Below are positions 1 to 7,637 of a stretch of DNA of 64,000 nucleotides, in pieces. The stretch is from positions 2,879,642 to 2,943,641 of the forward strand of contig NZ_CP014844.1 in NCBI RefSeq assembly GCF_001598055.1. Direction: 5' to 3'. The stretch comes from Cupriavidus nantongensis (GTDB lineage Bacteria > Pseudomonadota > Gammaproteobacteria > Burkholderiales > Burkholderiaceae). Under the pieces are notes generated by a model. The model made no database searches, was not told the origin of the DNA, and was given only the letters and a program-made list of their open reading frames with translations. The position numbers and the translations under genes were made by a program. How positions within the stretch are numbered: the stretch's first letter is position 1; every line of letters begins with the position of its first letter.

Positions 1-2
1 CC

Positions 3-104
3 ATCAATCTGCTGGCGGGCGTCAGCGACGAGCCATTCCGCATGAATTTGCGCCGGCGCGTCGCCGAGAGATTGGCCCAAACGCCAACGATCAGCGCCAT
101 CTGA
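3..104 (+). CDS. 3' end of an unidentified protein (partial)
   Basis: An open frame enters from the left edge and stops with TGA at 102-104, giving 33 residues rich in Arg and Leu and ending in SAI. There is no start in the window and too little sequence to name a family. Position, just before the DUF5983 gene, suggests another ICE core gene. Confidence 0.35.
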   Translation: MNLLAGVSDEPFRMNLRRRVAERLAQTPTISAI

Positions 105-125
105 CGCTGTTCCCTTTCTTTCCAC

Positions 126-148
126 CCACCGGGGTCAATTCCCGGTGG
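126..148 (+). promoter_or_regulatory. Leader hairpin before the DUF5983 gene
   Basis: Perfect 8-bp arms ccaccggg (126-133) and cccggtgg (141-148) enclose a 7-base loop, 40 bases before the start codon at 188. There is no T-tract, so it is not an obvious terminator. It is one of a series of similar CACC/GGGG hairpins before genes in this region. Confidence 0.5.
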
Positions 149-187
149 CGGGGATTGGCTCCATCATTATTCTGTTGGAGAAATCCC

Positions 188-925
188 ATGTCCCAGAACC
201 CCAATCCCTTTCTACGCGGCTACTGGAATCTGAAGGTCGTCCGCACGCTGTCCATCAGCCACGAGGACGGAAGCCCACATGTCTGGCGAAACATCCACCC
301 GAGCCAGCAGCACCTCTCCGACGAGGCACTGGTTTCTTCCCCCTGCATCGTCACCAGCGACTTCGCGGTGGTCAGGACTGGCACCGAACCTGTCGGCGCC
401 GCACTGATCGCCGAAAGCGACGCGGCTGAAGGGGTCAGCGGCGAAGGCGTGGTGGGTGCCGTGGTGTACGCGATCCACGGCGACGACTTCGACGGCCGCC
501 CCGCCCACATTGGCGACACCTATTCGGCCGAGGCCGCACGGGAAGTCGTGCAGCGGTTGAGCTTCGAGACCGGCTACTACAGCCGGTGCTGGGAAATCAG
601 CAGCGCGCACATCAGCCACGAAACCGGCCAGTACCTGGCCAACCTGGCTGACCTCGCGACGCCGGAGGCCTTTTTGTTCGTTGCGTTCCGGCTTCCCTAC
701 AGCCCGGCGATCGGCGTCAAGCTGATTTCCACGCCCTGGACGGACCAGCACCTGCAGGACATCGAGGAGATCTCCGCCGAGCAGCTTCGGCAGGAGCACT
801 GCAGCAAGGGCATGCCGGACGACCTGGCACAGATCCTTGCACTGGCCGGCCAGGCCGACGTGCGCATCCTCATCCTCGATGCCGACGCACCCGTGTTGCC
901 GGGCCTGCCGCTGGCCGGCGAATAG
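188..925 (+). CDS. DUF5983-like ICE protein
   Basis: Predicted 245 residues. The ATG at 188 is chosen over an in-frame ATG at 155 because GGAG at 177-180 sits 7 bases before it. The region around residues 136-150 (SSAHISHETGQYL) has the pattern I associate with DUF5983 proteins carried by conjugative elements. No signal peptide or catalytic motif is seen. A hairpin precedes it and a long hairpin follows it, so it may be transcribed alone. The function is unknown; the family name is recalled by resemblance. Confidence 0.7.
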   Translation: MSQNPNPFLRGYWNLKVVRTLSISHEDGSPHVWRNIHPSQQHLSDEALVSSPCIVTSDFAVVRTGTEPVGAALIAESDAAEGVSGEGVVGAVVYAIHGDDFDGRPAHIGDTYSAEAAREVVQRLSFETGYYSRCWEISSAHISHETGQYLANLADLATPEAFLFVAFRLPYSPAIGVKLISTPWTDQHLQDIEEISAEQLRQEHCSKGMPDDLAQILALAGQADVRILILDADAPVLPGLPLAGE

Positions 926-965
926 CTGCCAGACACATCTCCAGCCTTCCTTTTCATCACCGCAT

Positions 966-999
966 GCCGGCCCGTCTCCCACCAGGGAGCCGGGCCGGC
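966..999 (+). promoter_or_regulatory. Long intergenic hairpin
   Basis: A nine-base arm gccggcccg (966-974) pairs with cgggccggc (991-999). Inside it a second stem ctccc/gggag closes an ACCA loop. It lies between two genes and lacks a T-tract. It could be a Rho-independent-like stop without U-run, or a leader structure for the gene at 1022. Confidence 0.45.
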
Positions 1000-1021
1000 G
1001 CACTTTCACAGGAGCGATCCC

Positions 1022-1300
1022 ATGTTCCCCGACCTCATCACACCCGCATCCGACTTTGAGCACCAGCTTGGAGCCTGCGTCAACGCCATGAGCCAGGACG
1101 ATGCCATCGGCCAGATCCTGGTATTCGAGCGCATGAGCGGCATGCTGCACATGCGCCATATCGCCAGCGCCGACCTGGTGGACACCGACGTGGATGACTA
1201 CGAAATGGTCATCTTCGACGGTGGCAACACAAGCGGGGATACGTGGAAGCACGTGTTCTTTCCGCGTCAGCGCGAGCACTACTTCGTGTACCAAGCCTGA
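1022..1300 (+). CDS. Small hypothetical ICE protein (92 aa)
   Basis: The start ATG follows AGGAG at 1010-1014. The product is acidic, with MFPDLITP at the N terminus, no membrane segment and no motif I can name. A UUCG-loop terminator follows within 10 bases, so it is probably the last gene of its transcript. I do not recognise the family; it is called real because of the strong SD, the terminator and codon use matching its neighbours. Confidence 0.75.
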   Translation: MFPDLITPASDFEHQLGACVNAMSQDDAIGQILVFERMSGMLHMRHIASADLVDTDVDDYEMVIFDGGNTSGDTWKHVFFPRQREHYFVYQA

Positions 1301-1307
1301 CCCCTCC

Positions 1308-1329
1308 AGCCCCTTTCGAGGGGCTTTTT
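1308..1329 (+). terminator. Rho-independent terminator with UUCG loop
   Basis: Arms agcccct (1308-1314) and aggggct (1319-1325) enclose the stable tetraloop TTCG, followed by a run of T to 1329. It lies 8 bases after the stop of the 92-residue gene. Confidence 0.85.
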
Positions 1330-1418
1330 CTTGTATGCAGCACAGGAATGCGGGCGTGGTGCGGTGCCGTTTCCTGCGGGCAGGCCGATCACCCCGGGGC
1401 CATGCTTGCCCCATGTCC

Positions 1419-1518
1419 GTCGGCGCTGCCGACACATGCCCAGGCAGTCGAGACCTTCGAGGCTGCAAGCACGGGAAACCGTGCTGGTCGTTTCTTCCTA
1501 CGGACCTACCGCGTCCGT
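1419..1518 (+). ncRNA. radC-motif-like structured leader RNA, copy A
   Basis: The stem gtcggc/gccgac (1419-1433) is followed by the conserved ACATGCCCAGG. Then a closing pair gacc/ggtc (1452-1455/1486-1489) encloses CTTCGAGGCTGC and an inner hairpin agcacgg-GAAA-ccgtgct (1468-1485). A further hairpin acggac/gtccgt ends at 1518. Copies at 4443 and 41936 keep the unpaired blocks while the stems change in a compensating way. It lies in the leader of the gene at 1589. Resemblance to the known radC RNA motif is from memory of its gene context. Confidence 0.55.
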
Positions 1519-1588
1519 CCACGCCACCCACAAGGGACCTCTCCCTTGCGGGCGGGGAATCCCTTGTTTTTCCTCAAGGAGTTTCCCC

Positions 1589-2413
1589 ATGGACCGTTCC
1601 CTTATCAAATCCATGATGCCTTCGCTGGTCGCCGGCCATGTGCCCCGCAACGTGCGGTCGTTCAAGTACCGTGTGTTCGATGATCAGCCGCTGTCCTCAA
1701 CGCTGGGCTTCGCCATCGATGCCCAACCCTTCGACGGCAAGGTGGTCGCCGCGACCGACGATGCCATCGTCGTCAAGCTCAAGCCTTCCGAGTTCGCGGT
1801 GCTCGATCCCAACCTGGTGACCACGGTTCCTGCCGAAGGCGCCAAGGTGCATGTCCAACCCTATGCCCGTCGTCGCTTCGACGGACTGCGCGCGGACACG
1901 CCGGAGGTCATCACCGAGAAGACTTCGGATGGAACGCCATACACCATCACGAGGCACATCCTCGGCTCGGCGCCGGCCAAGCTGCCCATTCCCACGCCGC
2001 AGTGCATGGAGTTGGGCCAGCTCATCGAGCAGTTGGAGGAGATGCCGGCCCCCGATCGCTTCCGGCGCCTCACCCACATGCTGGTGGATGCCGGTGCCCG
2101 CGACTTCACCTGGGTCGATCCCACGCCCTCCAAGATCATCGAGACCCCGCCGGCGATCAGCTTCACGGTCTCGACCGCGAAGTTCGAGGGCCGGGTGACG
2201 ATCCTCTACGACCGCGGCGGAGACACCTACGTGGTGGAACTGCACCGTCAGAACGGTGAATCGGTCGAACTGGTCGATCGGCACGACGAGGTGTATTTCG
2301 ACATGCTCGGCGAAGTGCTGGAGCGGCTCATCGACGACGGGCGCTGGCGCCAGATCGACGTGAGCATCCTCGACGCGAAGGCGGCCCGTAAGCGCCAAGC
2401 CGTCCCGGCATGA
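1589..2413 (+). CDS. Conserved ICE hypothetical protein (274 aa)
   Basis: The start ATG at 1589 follows AAGGAG at 1576-1581; the open frame extends upstream only through the structured leader. The protein begins MDRSLIKSMMPSLVAGHVPRN and is soluble with no catalytic motif I can identify. A beta-rich N-terminal half is followed by a helical segment around residues 145-180. It has a radC-like RNA leader like the STY4534 gene and radC, so it may be co-regulated with them. A terminator follows at 2477. Function unknown. Confidence 0.8.
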   Translation: MDRSLIKSMMPSLVAGHVPRNVRSFKYRVFDDQPLSSTLGFAIDAQPFDGKVVAATDDAIVVKLKPSEFAVLDPNLVTTVPAEGAKVHVQPYARRRFDGLRADTPEVITEKTSDGTPYTITRHILGSAPAKLPIPTPQCMELGQLIEQLEEMPAPDRFRRLTHMLVDAGARDFTWVDPTPSKIIETPPAISFTVSTAKFEGRVTILYDRGGDTYVVELHRQNGESVELVDRHDEVYFDMLGEVLERLIDDGRWRQIDVSILDAKAARKRQAVPA

Positions 2414-2476
2414 CGCCCCTCGACTGACCCGAGGCACCCGCCACGGCGTTCCAGCCATTCCGGCCGCGTGCCCTAC

Positions 2477-2519
2477 AGGCCCTTCATCCCATCGGGTGGA
2501 GGGCCTTTCTCTTTTTTCA
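2477..2519 (+). terminator. Rho-independent terminator
   Basis: Arms aggccct (2477-2483) and agggcct (2500-2506) are followed by a T-rich run to 2519. It lies between the 274-residue gene and the DUF3085 gene and could also act as the leader hairpin of the latter. Confidence 0.7.
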
Positions 2520-2536
2520 CACAGGAGATTTCATCC

Positions 2537-2890
2537 ATGTCACTGCGATTCAAAGGCGCCGACCTGCGCCCCGTGCTGACCGAAGCCATCGCCAATCAGT
2601 GCCGCATCGTCCTGGTCAAGGACCAGGGCGTGTACTTCCTCGCCGAGCGTGGGGAGCGTCGCCCGGATGGACGCCAGCAACTGCTCGCCTACGCGGTCGG
2701 CTGCAACCCGGACACCGACCCGTTCGATGACTGGTGGCACCTCGCCGGCCGCGAGCTGGGCGGCGACGATTTTGCGGAGTATTTCGACCCGAAGGACGGC
2801 CTGTTCACGCGCCTCCTGCACTCGGCGGACGATCTCGTGCAGTCCGCCACCGCCACGCACCTGTCCTTGGCCGTGGTGCCTCCCGCCTGA
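2537..2890 (+). CDS. DUF3085 family protein
   Basis: Predicted 117 residues. The ATG at 2537 follows AGGAG (2523-2527); an upstream in-frame ATG at 2468 would run through the terminator hairpin and is rejected. The N-terminal pattern SLRFKGADLRPVL and the following LVKDQGVYFLAERG match DUF3085 proteins of conjugative elements as I recall them. Role unknown. A strong terminator follows, so it is probably a single-gene transcript. Confidence 0.75.
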   Translation: MSLRFKGADLRPVLTEAIANQCRIVLVKDQGVYFLAERGERRPDGRQQLLAYAVGCNPDTDPFDDWWHLAGRELGGDDFAEYFDPKDGLFTRLLHSADDLVQSATATHLSLAVVPPA

Positions 2891-2916
2891 AGCGGCAACC
2901 GCCGCGCAGCCCTCGC

Positions 2917-2943
2917 AGCCCCCGCACCGGGGGCTTTCTTTTG
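2917..2943 (+). terminator. Rho-independent terminator
   Basis: Arms agccccc (2917-2923) and gggggct (2929-2935) with a 5-base loop, then a T-rich run to 2943, 26 bases after the DUF3085 stop. Confidence 0.85.
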
Positions 2944-3040
2944 TTCGCACCGCGGCCATCGCCGCGCATGCGCGTTCGTCTCCAGCCGCCAAGGCACGCC
3001 CCGCCGGCCACAGCGCCGGCATGCCACCGGAGACGACCGC

Positions 3041-3883
3041 ATGCACGACCCGTTCAAGATCAGTCAGCCCACCTGCATCAGCTTTTCGGGGGGACGCACC
3101 AGCGCCTACCTGCTCTGGCGCGTGCTGCAGGCCAACGGCGGCCTCCCTGCCGACACGGTGGTCTGCTTCGCCAACACCGGCAAGGAAGTGGAAGCAACCC
3201 TGCGCTTCGTGCGCGACTGCGCCGAGCACTGGCAGGTGCCGATCCACTGGCTGGAATACCTGCCCACGGAGCCTGGCTTCGCGCTGGTCGATTTCGACCA
3301 AGCCAGCCGTCAGGGCGGGCCATTCGAGGCGCTGATCCGTAAGCGCCAGTACCTGCCCAATCCCGTCGCTCGCGGCTGCACGACCAGCCTGAAGATACGC
3401 CCCATGCACCGCTATCTGCGGCATCTGGGCTGGACGGACTGGGACCAGATGATCGGCATCCGCGCCGACGAGCAGCGGCGTGTATCAAAGATCCGCGCAC
3501 GCGGGCACTCCACCGAATCGACCCACGAGACCATGTGCATGCCGCTGGCGGACGCCGGCATCACCGTGCGCGATGTGGGCGCCTTCTGGCAGGTGCAGCC
3601 ATTCAACCTGGACCTGCTGACAGTGAACGGGCGCACGCTCGAAGGCAACTGCGACCTATGCTTTCTGAAGCCGCGCGGGCAGCGCCTGGCGCTCATCAAG
3701 GCCCGGCCCGAGGCGGCGGTGTGGTGGATTCGCATGGAGTCCCTGAACCTGGCGAGCAAGCCCAGCGGCGCCAGATTCCGCGCCGATGGTCCCAGCTACG
3801 CCGACCTGGCGCGCTTCGCCGCCGACCAGGGTGACCTGTTCGACGCCGCCGAGGAATCGATCGCCTGCTTCTGCGGCGACTGA
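3041..3883 (+). CDS. PP-loop ATP pyrophosphatase, PAPS-reductase-like family
   Basis: Predicted 280 residues. The PP-loop SFSGGRTS at residues 14-21 is the ATP-pyrophosphate-binding motif of the PAPS reductase/adenine nucleotide alpha hydrolase superfamily. The sequence continues FANTGKE as in family members. Cysteines occur at RGCTTSLK (about 112), in CDLC (about 203-207) and in CFCGD at the C terminus, enough for a metal or Fe-S site. Such proteins on mobile elements are usually annotated phosphoadenosine phosphosulfate reductase, but nothing here shows sulfate assimilation. A nucleic-acid or tRNA substrate is equally possible. The XF1762 gene starts 5 bases later. Confidence 0.85.
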   Translation: MHDPFKISQPTCISFSGGRTSAYLLWRVLQANGGLPADTVVCFANTGKEVEATLRFVRDCAEHWQVPIHWLEYLPTEPGFALVDFDQASRQGGPFEALIRKRQYLPNPVARGCTTSLKIRPMHRYLRHLGWTDWDQMIGIRADEQRRVSKIRARGHSTESTHETMCMPLADAGITVRDVGAFWQVQPFNLDLLTVNGRTLEGNCDLCFLKPRGQRLALIKARPEAAVWWIRMESLNLASKPSGARFRADGPSYADLARFAADQGDLFDAAEESIACFCGD

Positions 3884-3888
3884 CGCGC

Positions 3889-4398
3889 ATGGATAAGACG
3901 CCGACCTCGCCGAGGCTGCATCTGCTGCCGGTGTCGCTCCGCACGGCCAATGCCTTCGTGCTGGCACACCATCGCCACCACCACCCGGTTCAGGGTGCGA
4001 AGTTCGCCCTGGCCGTCACGCTGGCCGACAGCGACCTGATCCGCGGCGTGGCCATCGTCGGCCGTCCGGTCGCGCGGCACCTGGACGATGGCTGGACGCT
4101 GGAAGTCACGCGGCTGTGCACCGACGGCGCACCCAACGCCTGCAGCAAGCTTTACCGCGCGGCCTGGAAGGTGGCAAGGGCGCTGGGCTACATCCGCCTG
4201 ATCACCTACACCTTGTCCGACGAAGGTGGCGCCAGCCTGCGCGCCGCCGGCTGGCGGCTGGTCGGCGCGCGCGGCGGCGGCGCCTGGAGCCGTCCCGGCC
4301 GGCCGCGCGCCGATACCCCCGAGCACCTGCGCGGCCCTAAGTGCCTGTGGCAGGCGCCCGGCGGCGAGGACAAAGGGAAGCGCCCGGATGCCGATTGA
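3889..4398 (+). CDS. XF1762 family (GNAT-like) protein
   Basis: Predicted 169 residues, starting 5 bases after the PP-loop gene, so co-transcribed with it. The segment FVLAHHRHHHPVQGAKFALAV and the later LEVTRLCTDGAPNACSKLYRAAWKVARALGY are characteristic of XF1762 proteins, named from Xylella. The middle looks like a GNAT acetyl-CoA fold: beta strands, then an Ala/Arg helix and an AAGWRLVG strand. Substrate unknown. The C-terminal tail is Pro/Arg rich. Confidence 0.8.
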   Translation: MDKTPTSPRLHLLPVSLRTANAFVLAHHRHHHPVQGAKFALAVTLADSDLIRGVAIVGRPVARHLDDGWTLEVTRLCTDGAPNACSKLYRAAWKVARALGYIRLITYTLSDEGGASLRAAGWRLVGARGGGAWSRPGRPRADTPEHLRGPKCLWQAPGGEDKGKRPDAD

Positions 4399-4442
4399 TT
4401 GCTGCCGCGCACGCAAGGCCCGGCCATGCTGACCCCATGCCT

Positions 4443-4571
4443 GCTGACGTTGTCAGCGACATGCCAGGCGACCATCGGTCTTCGAGGTTGCGGCGCAGTT
4501 CCCACTGCGTGACCGAGCCAGCTCGCACCGCATCCATCCGCGAGCGGCCACCAGCCTCTGGTGGCGGATGC
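4443..4571 (+). ncRNA. radC-motif-like structured leader RNA, copy B
   Basis: The stem gctgac/gtcagc (4443-4457) is followed by GACATGCCAGG. A closing pair cggtc (4476-4480)/gaccg (4511-4515) encloses TTCGAGGTTGCG and a hairpin cgcagt/actgcg. A distal hairpin has outer gcatcc/ggatgc (4530-4535/4566-4571) and inner ccaccag/ctggtgg. Stem sequences differ from copies A and C but pairing is kept. It lies about 90 bases before the STY4534-type gene. Confidence 0.6.
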
Positions 4572-4660
4572 TTTCGCCTTATCAACCCACCGCGGGGTTA
4601 CGCACCTTCCCCGCATGCGTGGGCCGGTGTGTCTCCGCTTCATCCCAATGGAGATTCACC

Positions 4661-5590
4661 ATGAACACCACGTCCAACGAGAAATCGTATTTCGACCTCC
4701 ACACCTCGGGCATCGGCTACATCCAGCGTGTCCGTGAAGTGCCCGTCCGGGGCGGCCGCCGTGCGCAGCCTTTCCTGGCTTGCACCATCGCCGCGCTGGT
4801 CGGCCCCGCCCGGGACCCCAGCTACCGCTACTTCGACGTCAAGGTCTCGGGAGCCGAGGCCAAGAAGCTCGTTCAGCGCTACATCGGCGTTGACGATCCC
4901 AAGCAGCGCCCGCTGGTGCGCTTTCGCCTCGGTGACCTGTGGGGCGATGCGTACATCCGCGACAAGGGTGAGCAGAAGGGTCAGGCCGCCGCGTCCCTCA
5001 AGGCGCGACTGCTCAAGGCCGAACTGATCGACCGGGCCGAACTGGCTTCGATCGAGCAGCACGAGCTGATCACCCGCGGCATCGGCTATCTCAATCGTGT
5101 GAAGGACGTCACCCCGAAGGCTGGCGACTCGTTCCTCTCTTGCACGGTCGCAGCACTGGCCGGGCCTGTCGATGAACCGGAGTATCGGTACTTCGACATC
5201 ATCGTCGCCACCCCGGAAGCCGAGCATCTGGCTCGCCGGTGCGTCCAGGCCATCGAGGGGGACCGTAAGGTCCTGATCGCCTTCCGTCTGAACGACATGA
5301 AGATCGATCCGTACATCCGCACCAAGGGCGAGCACGCCGGGGAACCGGCCGCAAGCCTGGAATCGACGCTGGTCCACATCGGTCTCATCAAGATCGACGG
5401 TACCCAGGTCTATCCGACGAGCCAGGCGCAAGCCGAGGCGTCGCCGGCCGAAGACGCATCCGCGTCCGAAGCCGACGAAGCCATCGACACTGCTGCCGAC
5501 CCCGCTGCAGACCAGCCTGCCGAGCCCGCCGAGCGCGAGCCCGAGGCGCAAGTCGAGGAGCAGGAGCCGGCATTGGCTGCTTCGTTCTGA
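4661..5590 (+). CDS. STY4534-type ICE replication protein with two DUF3577 domains
   Basis: Predicted 309 residues; ATG at 4661 follows GGAG at 4650-4653. Two DUF3577 repeats are visible: GIGYIQRVREV...YRYFDVKV...FRLGD...AYIRDKGEQ (about 13-120) and GIGYLNRVKDV...YRYFDIIV...FRLND...PYIRTKGEH (about 137-240). An Ala/Glu/Asp-rich acidic tail follows from about 265. DUF3577 proteins are annotated as ICE replication (STY4534) proteins, probably single-strand-DNA or replication accessory factors. The leader carries radC-like RNA copy B, and a terminator follows immediately. Confidence 0.88.
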   Translation: MNTTSNEKSYFDLHTSGIGYIQRVREVPVRGGRRAQPFLACTIAALVGPARDPSYRYFDVKVSGAEAKKLVQRYIGVDDPKQRPLVRFRLGDLWGDAYIRDKGEQKGQAAASLKARLLKAELIDRAELASIEQHELITRGIGYLNRVKDVTPKAGDSFLSCTVAALAGPVDEPEYRYFDIIVATPEAEHLARRCVQAIEGDRKVLIAFRLNDMKIDPYIRTKGEHAGEPAASLESTLVHIGLIKIDGTQVYPTSQAQAEASPAEDASASEADEAIDTAADPAADQPAEPAEREPEAQVEEQEPALAASF

Positions 5591-5598
5591 TCCGGCAT

Positions 5599-5625
5599 GG
5601 CCCCTCACGGGGCCTTGCTTTTTCC
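5599..5625 (+). terminator. Rho-independent terminator
   Basis: Arms ggcccc (5599-5604) and ggggcc (5609-5614) with a 4-base loop, followed by TTGCTTTTT. It begins 9 bases after the STY4534-type gene. Confidence 0.8.
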
Positions 5626-5646
5626 TATTCTTCAAGGAGAACCATC

Positions 5647-6336
5647 ATGGCAGCCACACCGGCACCCGAGAAATCGGTCGCGCCCATCGTCGTCCCCGGC
5701 CAGCTCACGCTGCGCACCATTCGCGGCAAGAACGGCCCGTTCACGGTCGGCCGCCTCGCGACGCACCTCGGTACGTTCGAGGTCAAAGACCCGGAACTGG
5801 AGCAGTACCCCGAAGGGAAATACGACGGGGAGTTTGTGATCCGCTACATCTTTCCGAAGTCCTACCCGGTCGGGGGCGGCATGCGGTTCGAGATCCGCGC
5901 CAGCCTCGACGGGATGACGCTCAATGGCATCGACAAACTGAGCCGCGACGAAGCCCGCAGCTTCGCCACCCAGGACGTCGATCCGCTCGATGAAGAGCAA
6001 GGGGCGCAGCCTGCGGCAACGCCGGCCAAGCCCGCCAAGGCATCCAGGCCTGCCAAGCCCGCACCCGTGCAGGCGTCCGCGGACCCGCTGGTCGATACCA
6101 CGCCCTTCGGCGTGGATGCGCCACCGCCTGCTGCGGCCGCTGCCCCCGGCAGCACCGAAGACGGTGACGCCGCGCTGTTCGGCCTGCTGTGGCCGCTGGG
6201 CGAGTCCGTGAAACTGGATTCGACCATCGACCGCCGCACCCTGCGCGCGCAGATCGCCCGCCTGGGCGAGCTGGGCTACGCGCTGGACTTCAAGACGCAG
6301 GAGTGGAGCCGCCAGGCCGAACCACAAGCTGCGTGA
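5647..6336 (+). CDS. DUF3275 family protein
   Basis: Predicted 229 residues; ATG follows AAGGAGA at 5634-5640. The N-terminal part PGQLTLRTIRGKNGPFTVGRLAT and KYDGEFVIRYIFP is the DUF3275 pattern found in conjugative elements. A Pro/Ala linker (about 115-165) separates it from a C-terminal helical segment DGDAALFGLLWPLGESVKLD. Soluble; role unknown. It lies next to the replication protein as in related islands. Confidence 0.85.
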   Translation: MAATPAPEKSVAPIVVPGQLTLRTIRGKNGPFTVGRLATHLGTFEVKDPELEQYPEGKYDGEFVIRYIFPKSYPVGGGMRFEIRASLDGMTLNGIDKLSRDEARSFATQDVDPLDEEQGAQPAATPAKPAKASRPAKPAPVQASADPLVDTTPFGVDAPPPAAAAAPGSTEDGDAALFGLLWPLGESVKLDSTIDRRTLRAQIARLGELGYALDFKTQEWSRQAEPQAA

Positions 6337-6428
6337 GCAGACGCCGCATGCGCGGTGTTCTTCATCCACCTGCCGGGGTTCCTTCCCCATGCGGGGGAGG
6401 CCCTGGCCATTTTCTGGAGGTCCCCATT

Positions 6429-6770
6429 ATGTTCACCATCGCTTGCGATACCCCGCGTTCAACGTTGGATGAACCCGCGTGGCGGGAACTCTGCAAGGCG
6501 GCCGCCGCACACGCCCAGCGCGGTTGCGGCTTGTCCTACGACCACTACGTGACGCTCTTCAGTTCGGCGATCGACGCACAGGCCAATCGTTTGCCGGATG
6601 AGCAACGTGCTCAGGCTCTCGAAATCGCGGCCCAGGAATGGGACTACGCAACACCTGCCGAACGGCAGGAAACCCAGGACTGGAATGCGGAGCATGGCTA
6701 TTGCTCGCATGGGATCGAGTTCGGCTGCTGCCCGGCCGGTTGTGATCGCGACGATGACGACTGGGACTAA
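6429..6770 (+). CDS. Small hypothetical protein with Cys-rich C terminus (113 aa)
   Basis: ATG at 6429 follows TGGAGG at 6415-6420. The open frame upstream is discounted because it overlaps the DUF3275 gene and the leader hairpin. Cysteines cluster near the end (GYCSHGIEFGCCPAGCDRDDDDWD), suggesting a small metal-binding site, with an acidic tail. No family is recognised. The leader hairpin at 6375-6388 is of the recurring GGGG/CCCC kind. Confidence 0.7.
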   Translation: MFTIACDTPRSTLDEPAWRELCKAAAAHAQRGCGLSYDHYVTLFSSAIDAQANRLPDEQRAQALEIAAQEWDYATPAERQETQDWNAEHGYCSHGIEFGCCPAGCDRDDDDWD

Positions 6771-6876
6771 GGCCAAGGCATAGGTTTTCCTTCGCTGCAC
6801 CTGCGGCATTCCATCACCCACTGGGGGTTCTTCCCCACGGGGAGGCCTCCAGCTCAACTTTTCGAGGAGGCCTCTC

Positions 6877-7284
6877 ATGGGCTGGTATTTCTCTCCCCAA
6901 TCGCGGTCTGAACTGATCGCGGAACTGATCGCACCACAGCAGACCGAGCGCGTCAGCGCGAAGGTTATCGCTCACGCATTGCGCGGCAACGTGCTGTGGT
7001 CCGTGGTCGAACTGACCGCCAAGGTCGAAGGTGTGCATCGTGATCTCGCGCCGGGCCAGTCCCTGCGCTACATCCGCTGCGATCTGCTGGAACGCAGCGG
7101 CAACCAGTGGGGCTACAAGCCGCTGGAAGAGTCCATGCATCCGTACTATTACTCGTGCCCGCTGTCCTATCTGGACCTCGCACCGGAGCAGTCCGCCGAC
7201 TGGCGTGCAGGCGTTCGCGCCTACCACGCCCGGCGGCGCACACCCACGGCTGTCACGGCACCCGCCGCGGCGCTGTTGGCCTGA
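6877..7284 (+). CDS. DUF6927-like protein
   Basis: Predicted 135 residues, beginning MGWYFSPQSRSELIAELI, with AHALRGNVLWSVVEL and HPYYYSCPLSYLDLAP. This matches the DUF6927 proteins of ICEs as I recall them. The start follows GAGGAGG (6865-6871) and a GGGG/CCCC hairpin at 6822-6837. The next gene begins 16 bases after its stop with its own SD. Function unknown. Confidence 0.7.
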   Translation: MGWYFSPQSRSELIAELIAPQQTERVSAKVIAHALRGNVLWSVVELTAKVEGVHRDLAPGQSLRYIRCDLLERSGNQWGYKPLEESMHPYYYSCPLSYLDLAPEQSADWRAGVRAYHARRRTPTAVTAPAAALLA

Positions 7285-7300
7285 GCCAGGAGGAACCGAC

Positions 7301-7561
7301 ATGGACCCGATCCTGGCTGCACTCCCGCTCTCGCTGTTGAAGCTCGTTGAAGGCAGTTTGTCCAACGACGAAGTTTCCTCCGACGAGGAAATGCTGGGGT
7401 ACTTCATCGACAACGGCCTCACCGAGGAGCAGGCACGGCAGGCGCTGACCTACCGCGACCAGTACCTCAACAACATCTACCTGGACGGCTTCACGCCGAT
7501 CACCGCGGTGGACGAGGCGCTTCACTTCAATCCGCACACCCAACAGTTCGAGCCGGACTGA
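7301..7561 (+). CDS. Small hypothetical protein (86 aa)
   Basis: ATG at 7301 follows AGGAGG (7288-7293). It starts MDPILAALPLSLLKLVEGSL and ends NPHTQQFEPD. The centre (DNGLTEEQARQALTYRDQYLNNIYLDG) is a helical, UBA-like pattern, but I cannot place it in a family. The spacing to the preceding gene (16 bases) suggests co-transcription. Confidence 0.7.
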   Translation: MDPILAALPLSLLKLVEGSLSNDEVSSDEEMLGYFIDNGLTEEQARQALTYRDQYLNNIYLDGFTPITAVDEALHFNPHTQQFEPD

Positions 7562-7579
7562 GCGGTTTTCTTCCACCCC

Positions 7580-7600
7580 CTGGGGCAGTACTTGCCCCAG
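7580..7600 (+). promoter_or_regulatory. Leader hairpin before the 215-aa gene
   Basis: Perfect 8-bp arms ctggggca and tgccccag around loop GTACT, with no T-tract, 38 bases before the ATG at 7638. Flanking CACC and GGCGGTG resemble those of the other leader hairpins. Confidence 0.5.
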
Positions 7601-7637
7601 CGGGCGGTGCTGTTCCCGTTCATCCGAGGACACCACC

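Noticed and set aside
2649..3335. 228-codon plus-strand frame overlapping the DUF3085 and PP-loop genes
   Set aside because: It crosses two well supported genes and a terminator, has no SD, and its product is Ser/Arg/Pro low-complexity sequence.
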